Assembly (NCBI RefSeq): GCF_016704835.1
Contig: NZ_JADIZJ010000006.1
Coordinates: forward strand, 62,001-126,000
DNA: 64,000 nucleotides
Source: Sphingopyxis sp.
GTDB lineage: Bacteria > Pseudomonadota > Alphaproteobacteria > Sphingomonadales > Sphingomonadaceae
Direction of reading: 5' to 3'
Part shown: positions 51,601-60,903 of the stretch, in pieces
How the letters are laid out: every line of letters starts with the position of its first letter
How positions within the stretch are numbered: position 1 is the stretch's first letter
The notes under the pieces: generated by a model
Told to the model about the DNA's origin: nothing
The model's input: only the letters and a program-made list of their open reading frames with translations
The model's database searches: none
Translations under genes and position numbers: made by a program

Positions 51601-53885
51601 ATGAAGAGCTATTTTGTTTCGCTGCTCGCTGCATCGGCGCTCGCGAGCCCCAGTATGGCTTTTGCGCAGGACGCGCCGGCTGACGATCAGGGCGGGCTCG
51701 AAGAAATCATCGTCACCGCGCAAAAACGAGCCGAAGGGCTGTCGGACGTGCCGATCTCGATCTCGGCGATCAGCGGCAAGCAAGCCGAAAATTACGGCCA
51801 GACCAACCTCGAACAGATTTCCTCCTCGGTGCCGAACCTGAAGATCACCCAGACCGCGATCGCCAATCGTATCGCGATACGGGGCATCGCCTCGGGTGAC
51901 AACAAGGGCTTCGAACAGTCGGTCGCGATGTTCGTCGACGGCGTCTATTACGGCCGCGACCAGCTGTCGCGCCTTCCGCTCGTCGACATGGAGCGCGTCG
52001 AGGTGCTGCGCGGGCCGCAGCCGACCTTGTTCGGCAAAAATGCGATCGCGGGCGCGGTCAACATCACGACGCGCAGCCCCACCGACGAATTCGAAGGTTC
52101 GGTGAGCGGGTTGTACGAATTCAATCACAAGGAATTGCAGCTGACCGGGGTGCTGTCCGGACCGCTGAGCGAAGGCGTCGAGGCGCGCGTCGTCGGCTAT
52201 TACCGAAAAATGGACGGCTATTTCTACAACGCGAAGCTCGATCGCGACGAGCCGAATGTCGATGAGAAATATTTCCGCGGCAAGCTCGAGTTCGATCGCG
52301 GCGGCCCCTTCGCTGCCGAGCTCAAACTCGAATATGCCGACTTTGAAATGAAGGTCAGCCGCGCGACGTGTTCGGCGCGGTCGGTAATTACAATACGGTC
52401 TTTCAGGGACCGTTTTTCGTCAGCACCAACCCCGATTATGTCCGCGAAGACAATGGCTATCAGAGCCGTAACAAGGTGTTCGGCGCGACGCTCAATGCCG
52501 ACCTGGAGATCGGCGAGCATACACTGACCTCGGTCAGCTCGCTGCTCGATTACAAGACGCGCGAGATCGTCGATGTCGATTTTTCGGGGATCAGTTTCCT
52601 CGATGGCACCAATTTGCAGGAAGATTACCGGCAATTTTCGCAGGAACTGCGGCTGGCATCGCCCGGGGGAGAGGCGTTCAACTATATCGCGGGTGCCTAT
52701 TATCAGCACGCCAAGCTCGATGTTGACGACCAGGTGCTGTTCAACTCGACCTTCCTCGCTTTGGGGCCGCCGTTCAACGCGATCGGCGACACCCGCAACG
52801 ACCGTGTCTATTCGCAGAAGTCGGACCTGATCTCGGTGTTCGCGCAAGGCGAGCTGGCGCTGAGCGAACGCTTCCGCATCACCGCGGGCGCGCGCTTCAA
52901 CCATGAGAAGAAGAGCGGCAGTCGCGCGCTGGCGATTGTGCGCGGGCCTCTTAACACCTTCAATCCGCTGGTCGTCGCCGGGACGTTCCGCGCGCTCAAT
53001 ATCGAGGCGCACAGCATTTCGGGCAAGCTGAGCGAAGACAGCTTCAACCCGATGGTCAACGTCCAGTTCGACGCCACCGACGATCTGATGGTTTACGCCT
53101 CGTTCGCGCGCGGCACGAAGGCGGGCGGTTTCGACATTCGCTCCAACTCGCTGCCGGGTTCGACCACGGTCGCCAAGCCCGGCGCATTCCAGTTCGAGGA
53201 TGAAAGCGCCGACAATTACGAAGCGGGATTGAAATACAAGGGCCGCAATGTCGCGTTCAACCTGTCGCTTTATCGCACTACGTACAAGGATCTGCAGGTC
53301 AACATCTTCGACGGCACGCTCAATTTCAACGTCCGCAATGCCGCAGGCGCCCGCACGCAGGGGGTCGAAGCCGATTTCCGCGCCGCGATCGCCGACGGGC
53401 TGACGATCAGCGGTGCGGTCGCCTATCTCGACTTCAAATTCACCAACTTCACGTCGGGCCAATGCTATTATCTGCAGACGCCGGGGCCGGGCGGTTTCTG
53501 CGACTATACCGGGCTGCGCAATGCGCTGTCGCCAAAATGGTCGGGCAACCTCAACCTCGATTATACGACCCCGATCAGCAGCGACATGAAGGTGGCGTTC
53601 AACATCAACGCGGACTTCTCGTCGTCATACATCGCGTCGGCGAACCTTGATCCGCGCACGCATCAGGATGGCTACGTCAAGCTGGGCGCCAGGTTGGCCC
53701 TCGGGCAGATCGACAACCGGTGGGAAGTGGCGCTGATCGGGCGCAATCTGACCAACCAGCGTATCCTGCAAACCGCCAGCTCGATGCCTCTGGCCACGAC
53801 GATCACGCGCAATGCCGGCAATGCCTATAACGGCATCGTCGATCGGCCGCGGACGATCGCGGTGCAATTGACGGGGCGCTTCTAA
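51601..53885 (+). pseudogene. TonB-dependent receptor, one-base frameshift
   Basis: Outer-membrane receptor for an unknown ligand. ATG 51601 follows GGGAGGA and opens a signal peptide (SLLAASALASPSMAFA). The TonB box EEIIVTAQKR and the plug (PNLKITQTAIANRIAIRGIA to RVEVLRGPQPTLFGKNAIAG) are clear. One G is missing at about 52351-52356; adding it joins EYADFEMK to GQPRDVFGAVGNYNT and gives 761 residues. The barrel ends in the aromatic TIAVQLTGRF. It is divergent from the oxygenase-thiolase cluster and probably imports its substrate. Without the correction the gene is split. Confidence 0.85.
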
Positions 53886-53892
53886 ACCGGGG

Positions 53893-53914
53893 GGAGGGCG
53901 GTGCGCCGCCCTCC
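53893..53914 (+). terminator. Hairpin after the TonB receptor gene
   Basis: GGAGGGCGG (53893-53901) pairs perfectly with CCGCCCTCC (53906-53914) around a TGCG loop. It lies 8 nt after the stop. There is no T tract. Confidence 0.55.
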
Positions 53915-53978
53915 TGCCAGCCTTGTCGGTGTCCCGATCGTCGTTTAGGGGCGGCATGGACGGAAGGATGGCCAAAGC

Positions 53979-54926
53979 TTGCAGCACGATCGCACCATAA
54001 GGGCCTGTTCGATCTGGCGCGCGCTCGAGGTGGTCGGCGACGTGCCGGTGCTGCTGCTGATGGAACAGGCGCTGCTCGGCATCCATAGCTTCGACGAATT
54101 TGTTGCGCGCACGGGTCTCGCGCGCTCGGTGGTCAACGGGCGGCTGAAAAAGCTGGTCGAGGAAGATTGCCTGGCGAAAGTGCCGCGCAAGGCCGGTCGC
54201 GGCTTTCACTATATGCTTACCCAAAAAGGCCGCGACCAGTTTCCCAACGGCCTGATGATGCTGCGCTGGCAGCATAAATGGGAGGCCGATAGCCGCGACT
54301 TCCAAGTCCGGCTGCACCATGCGACGTGCGGCCACGCGACCGAGCCGGTGCCGACCTGTGCGCATTGCCATGCCGAAATCGACCCGCGCGACGTCGACTG
54401 GCGCGAAGGGCCGGGGCTGGCGCAGGTCGTCCCGCAGTATGAGCGTCGCCGCTTCAACGGCGATATCGGCGCGCGTCGGCCCGGCCGGCGACCGCTGGTC
54501 GACACGATGATCGAGCTGTTCGGTGATCGCTGGGCGACGCTGGTCGTCCGCGCGATGTTCACGCACATCAACCGCTTCGACGACATCCAGCGCGACACGC
54601 TGATGGCGACCAACATCCTGACCGGGCGCCTCGATCGCCTGAACCGACAGGGTATCATTCGGGCCGTGCCCTATTCCGACCGCGGCGACCGCTTCGAATA
54701 TCGGCTGACCGCCAAGGGCCGCGACCTTTATCCTGTGCTGCTCGCGCTGCTCCAGTGGGGCGATCGCTGGTTCTCGGACGAGCGCGGGCCGCCGGTACTG
54801 CTCACTCACCGCCCGTGCGGTCACGACCTGAACATGGTCGTCGCGTGCAGCCATTGCGGCGACGAACTGCGACTGGACAACAGCCGCTTCACCGTCGAGG
54901 CGACGGAAACATCTGCCGCGAAATAA
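53979..54926 (+). CDS. Double HxlR-type winged-helix regulator with two Cys knuckles
   Basis: A 315-residue cytoplasmic regulator made of two HxlR-like winged-helix domains in tandem (about residues 8-100 and 168-265). Each is followed by a Cys motif of identical spacing: CGH-x7-CAHC (Cys117, 127, 130) and CGH-x7-CSHC (Cys280, 290, 293). HxlR proteins respond to formaldehyde, redox or small ligands; the Cys motifs suggest zinc binding, a redox switch or both. The start is probably TTG 53979, with AAGGA 11 nt upstream. Next to the TonB receptor and divergent cluster, it is the best candidate regulator of that locus. Confidence 0.78.
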   Translation: MQHDRTIRACSIWRALEVVGDVPVLLLMEQALLGIHSFDEFVARTGLARSVVNGRLKKLVEEDCLAKVPRKAGRGFHYMLTQKGRDQFPNGLMMLRWQHKWEADSRDFQVRLHHATCGHATEPVPTCAHCHAEIDPRDVDWREGPGLAQVVPQYERRRFNGDIGARRPGRRPLVDTMIELFGDRWATLVVRAMFTHINRFDDIQRDTLMATNILTGRLDRLNRQGIIRAVPYSDRGDRFEYRLTAKGRDLYPVLLALLQWGDRWFSDERGPPVLLTHRPCGHDLNMVVACSHCGDELRLDNSRFTVEATETSAAK

Positions 54927-55045
54927 TCATGCGCCGCCCACTGGCGCGCGCGGGGCCGACTGGTTACATGGGCCGCCACCAAACGAATCGCGCGTGCCGC
55001 CCCGAAATGCGGGACAGGCGCCGCCCGCACCAGAAAGTGGCCCCG

Positions 55046-56503
55046 ATGGAAATCACGACCGGTCTGACCTTTGACGATGTGCTGCTGGTGCCCGGCCCAT
55101 CCGAAATCTTGCCCAGCGACGCGATCCTCTCGACCCAGCTGACCAGCGAGATCAGCCTGAACATCCCGATCCTGTCGTCGGCGATGGACACCGTGACCGA
55201 GGCCGATATGGCGATCCTGATGGCACAGATCGGCGGCATCGGCGTGCTGCACCGCAACCTGACGATCGAAGAACAGGCCGCCGCGGTGCGGCAGGTCAAG
55301 CGCTTTGAAAGCGGGATGATCGTCAACCCGATCACCATCACCCCCGATGCACCGCTGTCCTATGCCACCGCGCTAATGGACCAGCACAGGATCTCGGGCA
55401 TTCCCGTGGTCGAACCGGGCGGCAAGCTCGTCGGCATCCTCACCAACCGCGACGTGCGGTTCGCAGCCAATCCGGGCCAGCCGGTCCGCGAGTTGATGAC
55501 CGCCGACAATCTGGCGACCGTGCGTCCCGGCGTCGGCCAGGACGAGGCGCGCAAACTGCTCCACCAGCGCCGCATCGAAAAGTTGCTGGTGGTCGATGAC
55601 GATTATCATTGCATCGGGCTGATCACCGTCAAGGATATGGAAAAGGCGGTCAATTTTCCGGAGGCGACCAAGGACAGCAGCGGCCGCCTCCGCGTTGCCG
55701 CTGCGACCAACACCGGCGATTCAGGGGTTGAGCGCGCCGAAGCCCTGCTTGACGCCGAATGCGACCTGATCGTCGTCGATACCGCGCATGGCCATAGCAA
55801 GATGGTGGGCGAGACGGTCGCCAAGATCAAGAAACTGTCGAACCGCGTCCAGGTGCTGGCGGGCAATGTTGCGACCGGCGACGCCACGCGCGCGCTGATC
55901 GATGCGGGGGCGGATGGGGTGAAGGTTGGTATTGGTCCGGGTTCGATCTGCACGACGCGGATCGTCGCGGGCGTCGGCGTGCCGCAGCTCACCGCGATCC
56001 TCGACAGCGTCGAGGCTGCGTCGAAACAGAATATCCCGATCGTCGCCGACGGCGGCCTGCGCACGTCGGGCGATATCGCCAAAGCGCTGGCGGCGGGCGC
56101 TTCGAGCGTCATGGTCGGCTCGCTGCTCGCCGGCACCGCCGAGGCGCCGGGCGAAACCTTCCTGTTCCAGGGCCGCACTTATAAAAGCTACCGCGGCATG
56201 GGCAGCGTCGGCGCGATGGCGCGCGGCAGCGCCGACCGCTATTTCCAGCAGGACATCAAGGACCAGATGAAGCTGGTACCCGAAGGGATCGAGGGCCAGG
56301 TGCCGTTCAAGGGACCCGCCAAGGACGTCATCCATCAGATGGTCGGCGGCGTGAAAGCCGCGATGGGCTATACCGGCAGCCGCACCCTTGCCGATTTCCG
56401 CGACCGCGCCAAATTTGTGCGGATCACCAACGCGGGCCTGCGCGAAAGCCATGTCCACGACGTGTCGATCACCCGCGAGGCACCGAATTATCCAGCGGGT
56501 TGA
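55046..56503 (+). CDS. guaB: IMP dehydrogenase GuaB
   Basis: Catalyses NAD-dependent oxidation of IMP to XMP, the committing step of GMP synthesis. The 485-residue protein has a TIM barrel interrupted by two CBS domains (about residues 95-205), the catalytic loop GPGSICTTR with Cys302, ADGGLRTSGD and the mobile flap RGMGSVGAMARGSADRYFQ. ATG 55046 starts directly with the family N-terminus (LTFDDVLLVP). The long upstream open frame runs through the regulator gene and is not coding. Length and motifs are normal. Confidence 0.96.
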   Translation: MEITTGLTFDDVLLVPGPSEILPSDAILSTQLTSEISLNIPILSSAMDTVTEADMAILMAQIGGIGVLHRNLTIEEQAAAVRQVKRFESGMIVNPITITPDAPLSYATALMDQHRISGIPVVEPGGKLVGILTNRDVRFAANPGQPVRELMTADNLATVRPGVGQDEARKLLHQRRIEKLLVVDDDYHCIGLITVKDMEKAVNFPEATKDSSGRLRVAAATNTGDSGVERAEALLDAECDLIVVDTAHGHSKMVGETVAKIKKLSNRVQVLAGNVATGDATRALIDAGADGVKVGIGPGSICTTRIVAGVGVPQLTAILDSVEAASKQNIPIVADGGLRTSGDIAKALAAGASSVMVGSLLAGTAEAPGETFLFQGRTYKSYRGMGSVGAMARGSADRYFQQDIKDQMKLVPEGIEGQVPFKGPAKDVIHQMVGGVKAAMGYTGSRTLADFRDRAKFVRITNAGLRESHVHDVSITREAPNYPAG

Positions 56504-56512
56504 ATTTTTCGC

Positions 56513-56591
56513 TTCGTCATTGCGCGCGGAGCGAAGCAATCCATAGTCATGTATCCGCTCTGGATTGCTTCGCTCCGCGCGCAATGACGAA
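56513..56591. repeat. Perfect 31-bp inverted repeat (intergenic palindrome)
   Basis: The arm at 56513-56543 is the exact reverse complement of 56561-56591, with a 17-nt loop. Each arm contains GTCATTGCGCGCGGAGCG and GAAGCAATCC. It lies between guaB and the rsmB-type gene, 9 nt after the guaB stop. A diverged relative is at 62829-62916, so it belongs to a dispersed intergenic repeat family as well as being a likely terminator. Confidence 0.85.
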
Positions 56592-56605
56592 AGTAAAGAC
56601 AGATT

Positions 56606-57796
56606 ATGACCCCCGCCGCCCGCGTCCAGACCGCCATCGAGATCCTCGACGTCATCGCCGCCTCTGCGCGCGACGGCGGCCCCCCCGCTGACGCGATCTT
56701 TGCCGAGGCGATGCGTGCCCGCCGCTATGCGGGGTCGAAGGACCGCCGCGCGATCCGCGGCCTCGTCTATGATGCGATCCGCGCCGTGCGTTCGGCGCCG
56801 GCGTCCGGTCGCGCCGCAATGCTCGCTCTCGCCGATACCGACGCGGAACTTGCCGCGCTGTTCGACGGCGCCTCTTACGGCCCGGCCGCGGTCGGTGCCG
56901 ATGAAGTGCGCGCCGAAACCGGGCTCGCCACCCCTGCGCTGATCAAACTGTTCGATCCGCTGGTCGGCAAGGCCGAGCACGCCGCGATGCTCGCCCGCGC
57001 GCCGCTTGACCTGCGCGCCAACCGCCTGCGCTCGAGCCGCGACGAATTGGCGATGATTTTCCCCGACGGCGAAGCGATCCACGGCCTCACCGACGGCTGG
57101 CGCCTGCCGGGCGAAACCGCCGCGGTCCAGCATGGCGCCTATGCGGAGGGGCAGTTCGAAGTCCAGGACGCGGCGAGCCAATATGCCGCCGCCGCGCTCG
57201 GCGCCGAAGCCGGGCAGGTTGTCATCGATCTGTGCGCGGGCGCGGGCGGCAAGACGCTCGCCATCGCTTCGGCGACGAACGACGAAGCCGCCATCCTCGC
57301 CTGCGACACCAACCGCGCGCGGCTTCAGCAGCTGGCCCCACGCGCGCACCGCGCCGGCGCGACGGGAATCGAAACGCTGCTGCTCAACCCGGGGCAGGAA
57401 CGCGCGATGCTCGCTGAGCGGATGGGCAAGGCTGACCGCGTCATCGTCGACGCGCCCTGTTCGGGCAGCGGCACATGGCGGCGCAGCCCCGAACTTCGCT
57501 GGCGCTCGACCCCGGCGCGGCTGGACCGGCATGTCGCCGATCAGGCGAAACTGATGGACATCGGTGCAGCGCTTTTGGCGCCGGGCGGCAAACTGCTCTA
57601 TGCTGTCTGCTCGATCATCGCTCGCGAGGGGCGCGCACAGGTGGATGATTTTCTGACCCGCCATCGCGGCTGGACCGCCGATACCGGCTATCTGCCCGAC
57701 GGCGTTGGGCGCGCTGCGGGCGGCGGTTTTCTGTTCGCCCCGAAGCACGACGGGTGCGACGGATTTTTTCTCGCACGACTGACAGCGCCATGTTAG
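56606..57796 (+). CDS. RsmB/NOP2-type RNA (cytosine-C5) methyltransferase
   Basis: A 396-residue SAM-dependent m5C RNA methyltransferase. The SAM motif is VIDLCAGAGGKTLAIA. The two active-site cysteines are in VDAPCSGSGTWRRSPE (motif IV) and YAVCSII (motif VI). The N-terminal region is a helical RNA-binding domain like that of RsmB (NusB-like). It probably targets 16S rRNA, but RsmB/RsmF-like paralogues are common, so no symbol is given. The start at 56606 follows the inverted repeat by 14 nt. Confidence 0.88.
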   Translation: MTPAARVQTAIEILDVIAASARDGGPPADAIFAEAMRARRYAGSKDRRAIRGLVYDAIRAVRSAPASGRAAMLALADTDAELAALFDGASYGPAAVGADEVRAETGLATPALIKLFDPLVGKAEHAAMLARAPLDLRANRLRSSRDELAMIFPDGEAIHGLTDGWRLPGETAAVQHGAYAEGQFEVQDAASQYAAAALGAEAGQVVIDLCAGAGGKTLAIASATNDEAAILACDTNRARLQQLAPRAHRAGATGIETLLLNPGQERAMLAERMGKADRVIVDAPCSGSGTWRRSPELRWRSTPARLDRHVADQAKLMDIGAALLAPGGKLLYAVCSIIAREGRAQVDDFLTRHRGWTADTGYLPDGVGRAAGGGFLFAPKHDGCDGFFLARLTAPC

Positions 57797-57827
57797 CATC
57801 CCCGCAATGAAAAGATGGGAGAATGCG

Positions 57828-58355
57828 ATGCGCGTCGGTTTTCTGGCTCTGTCTGCGGGTTTAATCCTCGCTAGCCTGCCCACGGCATCTGATGCCCAGC
57901 GCGCCGACAACGACATCCTCCCACGTTCGATCGCGCTCCAGCAGCAAGGCCAGACGGCCCAGGAAGCTGGCGATCTCAACCTGGCGGTCGATTACTATGA
58001 ATCGGCGCTCGCCGCGGATCCGCGAAACCGCTCGGCAATCATCGCGCTGGCGCAGGTCGCGCGCGTACAGGGGCTGCCGGGCAAGGCAATCGGCCTGTAT
58101 CGCGAGGCGCTGGTTCTGGAACCCAATGACATCGTCGCTTTGACCGGGCAGGGCGAAGCGCTCGCCGACAAGGGCGCGCTCGAATTGGCGCGCGAAAAGC
58201 TTTCCGAAGCGCAGCGGGTTTGTGATAAAAATTGCCCGCAGGTCGCAGCGCTGGAAAAAACGATTTCATCGAGCGCATCGAAGCGCGTTGTTGCGGCGGA
58301 GGCACTGGTGCCGAAGCCGGTGGTTGCGACGGTTAGCTCGGCAAGCCAGAATTAG
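57828..58355 (+). CDS. Exported TPR-repeat protein
   Basis: A 175-residue protein with a signal peptide (FLALSAGLILASLPTASDA) and two to three tetratricopeptide repeats (AQEAGDLNLAVDYYESALAA, LPGKAIGLYREALVLEP, DKGALELAREKLSEAQ). It ends in a Ser/Ala/Val-rich tail. TPRs mediate protein contacts; no catalytic motif is present. ATG 57828 with GGGAGA 5 nt upstream was preferred over ATG 57807. Confidence 0.75.
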   Translation: MRVGFLALSAGLILASLPTASDAQRADNDILPRSIALQQQGQTAQEAGDLNLAVDYYESALAADPRNRSAIIALAQVARVQGLPGKAIGLYREALVLEPNDIVALTGQGEALADKGALELAREKLSEAQRVCDKNCPQVAALEKTISSSASKRVVAAEALVPKPVVATVSSASQN

Positions 58356-58486
58356 GCCGCGGCCAGCAGCCGGGGAACGGCAATTACCAGTCGTTTCCTG
58401 CCATTCGTCATCCCGAATCAAGTCCGGCGTGACGATGATGGAAAGGGTTCGCAACCGGTCGCCAGTTGAAATTAACCGACCAGCGC

Positions 58487-59101
58487 TCAGCCTCCGAGCC
58501 ACCCCGTAACCTCAACTGCCACCTTATTGGCGGCGCGGGTCAGCGCTTCGCCGACCAGCTTGGCCTCGACCTCGGCGCCGATGGCTTCGCGCGCCTCGAA
58601 ACGGCGCTGGCTCACGGTCTTGCCACCCGCCGACACCAGCATCGCCTGATAGACGACGACCGCCTCGCCGGTTCGCGCATCGACGCCGAATTCCATGAGC
58701 TGCCCCGCGAGTTGTTCGCCCGGCGCGGTCAGATATTGTCCCTCGTCGAGCACCACGCGCGATGTGCTGGCGGACACGGTTTCGGACACCAGCCGCTGGA
58801 ACAGGCGGTTCGGGGCCTCCACCCACTGCGCGTCCTTGACGTAGGTGACGCTGCTATTGTCCTGCTGCACCGGGATGCGTGTCGTGCGCAGTTTCTGCGG
58901 TGCGGTCGGGATCAGGATCGTCAGTGTCGAGGCGTCGGCGGCGGTGCGCGCGGCGCCAGCGGATGGCGCGGCCGCTGAGTCGAGGGTGAGCAGGAAGGGC
59001 GGGGTCTTGCCGCCAAGGCCGACGCAAGCCGACAGCGAGACGGCGGCAACAGCGACGAGCAGCGGCGTGCGGAGTCGGCGGATCATGGGCTTGGTCCTCA
59101 T
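58487..59101 (-). CDS. ABC-type transport auxiliary lipoprotein (PqiC/MlaC-like partner)
   Basis: A 204-residue predicted lipoprotein. The signal peptide ends in a lipobox (VSLSAC), so it is anchored to the outer or inner membrane by lipid on the Cys. The rest resembles the ABC transport auxiliary (DUF330, PqiC-like) domain: LTILIPTAPQKLRTTRIPV near the start and VVYQAMLVSAGGK. In operons with MlaEFD genes it probably receives or passes phospholipid across the periplasm. It overlaps the upstream mlaD stop (ATGA). Confidence 0.82.
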   Translation of the reverse strand: MRTKPMIRRLRTPLLVAVAAVSLSACVGLGGKTPPFLLTLDSAAAPSAGAARTAADASTLTILIPTAPQKLRTTRIPVQQDNSSVTYVKDAQWVEAPNRLFQRLVSETVSASTSRVVLDEGQYLTAPGEQLAGQLMEFGVDARTGEAVVVYQAMLVSAGGKTVSQRRFEAREAIGAEVEAKLVGEALTRAANKVAVEVTGWLGG

Positions 59102-60039
59102 TGCTTGTAATCGGGCAGCTTGCTGCCTCCCAGAACGGCGCCGGCGCCCTGCTGGTCGAGCTTGTCGGTCAGGCTGGACAGCGAGGCCGAGGTGCGTCGC
59201 AGGTCGCGGATCAGCGCATTGGCTTCGGGGATTGTCGTCTGGCTGAAGGTTTGCAGGCCTGGCCGCGCATCGGCGATCGCGCCTTCAAGCGTCTTCATCG
59301 ATTCGTTCGCCGAGGCGAGGGTATTGCGCAGATTGGCCATTGCGGGATCGACATTGCGGTCGATCGTCCCCTGCGTTGCAGCGGCGAGGTTGCCGATCTG
59401 TTCGGCGGCAACCCCGGTCTGCTGGATTGCGATGCGCGTGTCGGCGAGCGCGCGTTCGATGGCGGGGCCATTGCGCGCGAGGATCGCGGTTGAGGCTTCG
59501 ACATTGTTCAAAATGCCGCGCATGCTCGCCTGATTCTCATCGTCGGCTAGCTCGGCCAACCGCTCGGTCAGCGTCGACAGGCGCTGAAGCAATTGCGGCG
59601 CGGTATTAAGCAGTTCACCCAGCCCGCCAACGCGCGTCGGGATGACCGGTTTGCCGGCTGGCCCCTTGTCGGTGATCGGCGGCGCACCCTTGACTGCGCC
59701 GTCGAGCGAAATCTGCGAGACGCCGGTAAAGCCGACACCCTCGATCGCCGCGGTCGTGCCTTGCAGCACCGGAACGCCCTCGTTCACCTCGATGCGGACG
59801 CGGACGAACTGCGGATCGTCGGGCCACAGCGCGATTTCGCGCACCTGCCCCGACGGGACGCCGGAAAATTGCACCGCGGAGCCCTTGTTTAGCCCATCGA
59901 CCGATTGTTTGAAGAAGACATCATATTCGCGCTTTTCCCCGCCGCTGTCGTTTGCCAGCCAGACGATGAAAAAGGCGAGCGCTGCGGTGAAGAGCAGGAC
60001 AAAGCCGCCGACGAGGACGTTGTTCGAGCGAGTTTCCAT
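59098..60039 (-). CDS. mlaD: MlaD-family (MCE domain) lipid-transport protein
   Basis: A 313-residue inner-membrane-anchored MCE protein. One N-terminal helix (NVLVGGFVLLFTAALAFFIVW) leads into the MCE domain (YDVFFKQSVDGLNKGSAVQFSGV to EGVGFTGVSQISLDG) and then a long alpha-helical, coiled-coil-like region to about residue 290. MCE hexamers form a channel that carries phospholipids to the periplasm. The 10-nt gap to mlaF supports one operon. Substrate is inferred from the family. Confidence 0.88.
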   Translation of the reverse strand: METRSNNVLVGGFVLLFTAALAFFIVWLANDSGGEKREYDVFFKQSVDGLNKGSAVQFSGVPSGQVREIALWPDDPQFVRVRIEVNEGVPVLQGTTAAIEGVGFTGVSQISLDGAVKGAPPITDKGPAGKPVIPTRVGGLGELLNTAPQLLQRLSTLTERLAELADDENQASMRGILNNVEASTAILARNGPAIERALADTRIAIQQTGVAAEQIGNLAAATQGTIDRNVDPAMANLRNTLASANESMKTLEGAIADARPGLQTFSQTTIPEANALIRDLRRTSASLSSLTDKLDQQGAGAVLGGSKLPDYKQ

Positions 60040-60048
60040 CAGCTGTTC

Positions 60049-60903
60049 CTATCGCCGCTTCGCGGTTTGGTTCCCGCCGGCCGCAGCGCGGCCTCGCGGT
60101 CCGTTGAAATAATCCTGTATCCACGGATGCTCGGTGGCAAGCAGTTCCGGGATTGTCCCGACCGCGATCACCTTCTTTTCGGCGAGCACCGCGACGCGGT
60201 CGCAGGTGGCGTAGAGCGAATCGAGGTCGTGGGTGATGAGGAAGACGGTGAGTCCCATGGTGTCGGCAAGTTCGCGAATCAGCTCGTCGAACTTCGCCGC
60301 GCCAATCGGATCGAGCCCCGCGGTCGGTTCGTCGAGGAACAGCAGCGCCGGATCGAGCGCGAGCGAGCGCGCGAGCCCGGCGCGCTTGACCATCCCCCCC
60401 GAAAGTTCGGCGGGGTATTTTGGCCCGGCGTCGGGGGGCAGCCCGACCATCGCGACCTTGTATGCGGCAATTTCGTCGAGCAGCTTTTGATCGGTGCGCG
60501 GATAATATTCGCGCAGCGGCACCTGGATATTTTCAGCGACGCTCAAAGTCGAAAACAGCGCCCCACCCTGGAACATCACACCCCAGCGGCGGCGGAGGTC
60601 GCGCGATTCTTCTTCGTCGGAGATCGTGTCGAGCGTCTTCCCATACACCTCGATCTCGCCCGACGTCGGGGTCTGGAGGCCGATGATCGACCGCATCAGC
60701 ACCGACTTGCCAGTGCCCGAGCCGCCGACAACGCCGAGGATTTCGCCCGACCGCACGTCGAGATCGAGATGGTCGTGAATCACTGCATCGCCGAACTGAT
60801 TGACGAGGCCGCGAATGCAGATCGCGTTTTCGAAGTCGCCGGGCCGCACGGCGTCGGCAGCGGCGAGCTCTTCGGCAACCTGTTCTTCGATTTCTTCGCT
60901 CAT
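60049..60903 (-). CDS. mlaF: MlaF-like lipid-transport ABC ATPase
   Basis: A 284-residue ATPase with a short acidic N-terminus, Walker A (GGSGTGKSVL), signature (ELSGGMVKRAGLARSL), Walker B (LLFLDEPTAGLDP) and H loop (LITHDLDSL). The GGMVKRAGLAR form is typical of MlaF proteins that drive MlaE. The start at 60903 overlaps the mlaE stop (ATGA). A basic C-terminal tail of about 15 residues follows. Confidence 0.9.
   Translation of the reverse strand: MSEEIEEQVAEELAAADAVRPGDFENAICIRGLVNQFGDAVIHDHLDLDVRSGEILGVVGGSGTGKSVLMRSIIGLQTPTSGEIEVYGKTLDTISDEEESRDLRRRWGVMFQGGALFSTLSVAENIQVPLREYYPRTDQKLLDEIAAYKVAMVGLPPDAGPKYPAELSGGMVKRAGLARSLALDPALLFLDEPTAGLDPIGAAKFDELIRELADTMGLTVFLITHDLDSLYATCDRVAVLAEKKVIAVGTIPELLATEHPWIQDYFNGPRGRAAAGGNQTAKRR

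Noticed and set aside
55721..57979. 752-codon minus-strand frame opposite guaB and the rsmB-type gene
   Set aside because: Both plus-strand genes have intact catalytic motifs. The antisense product has no recognisable domain and crosses the inverted repeat.
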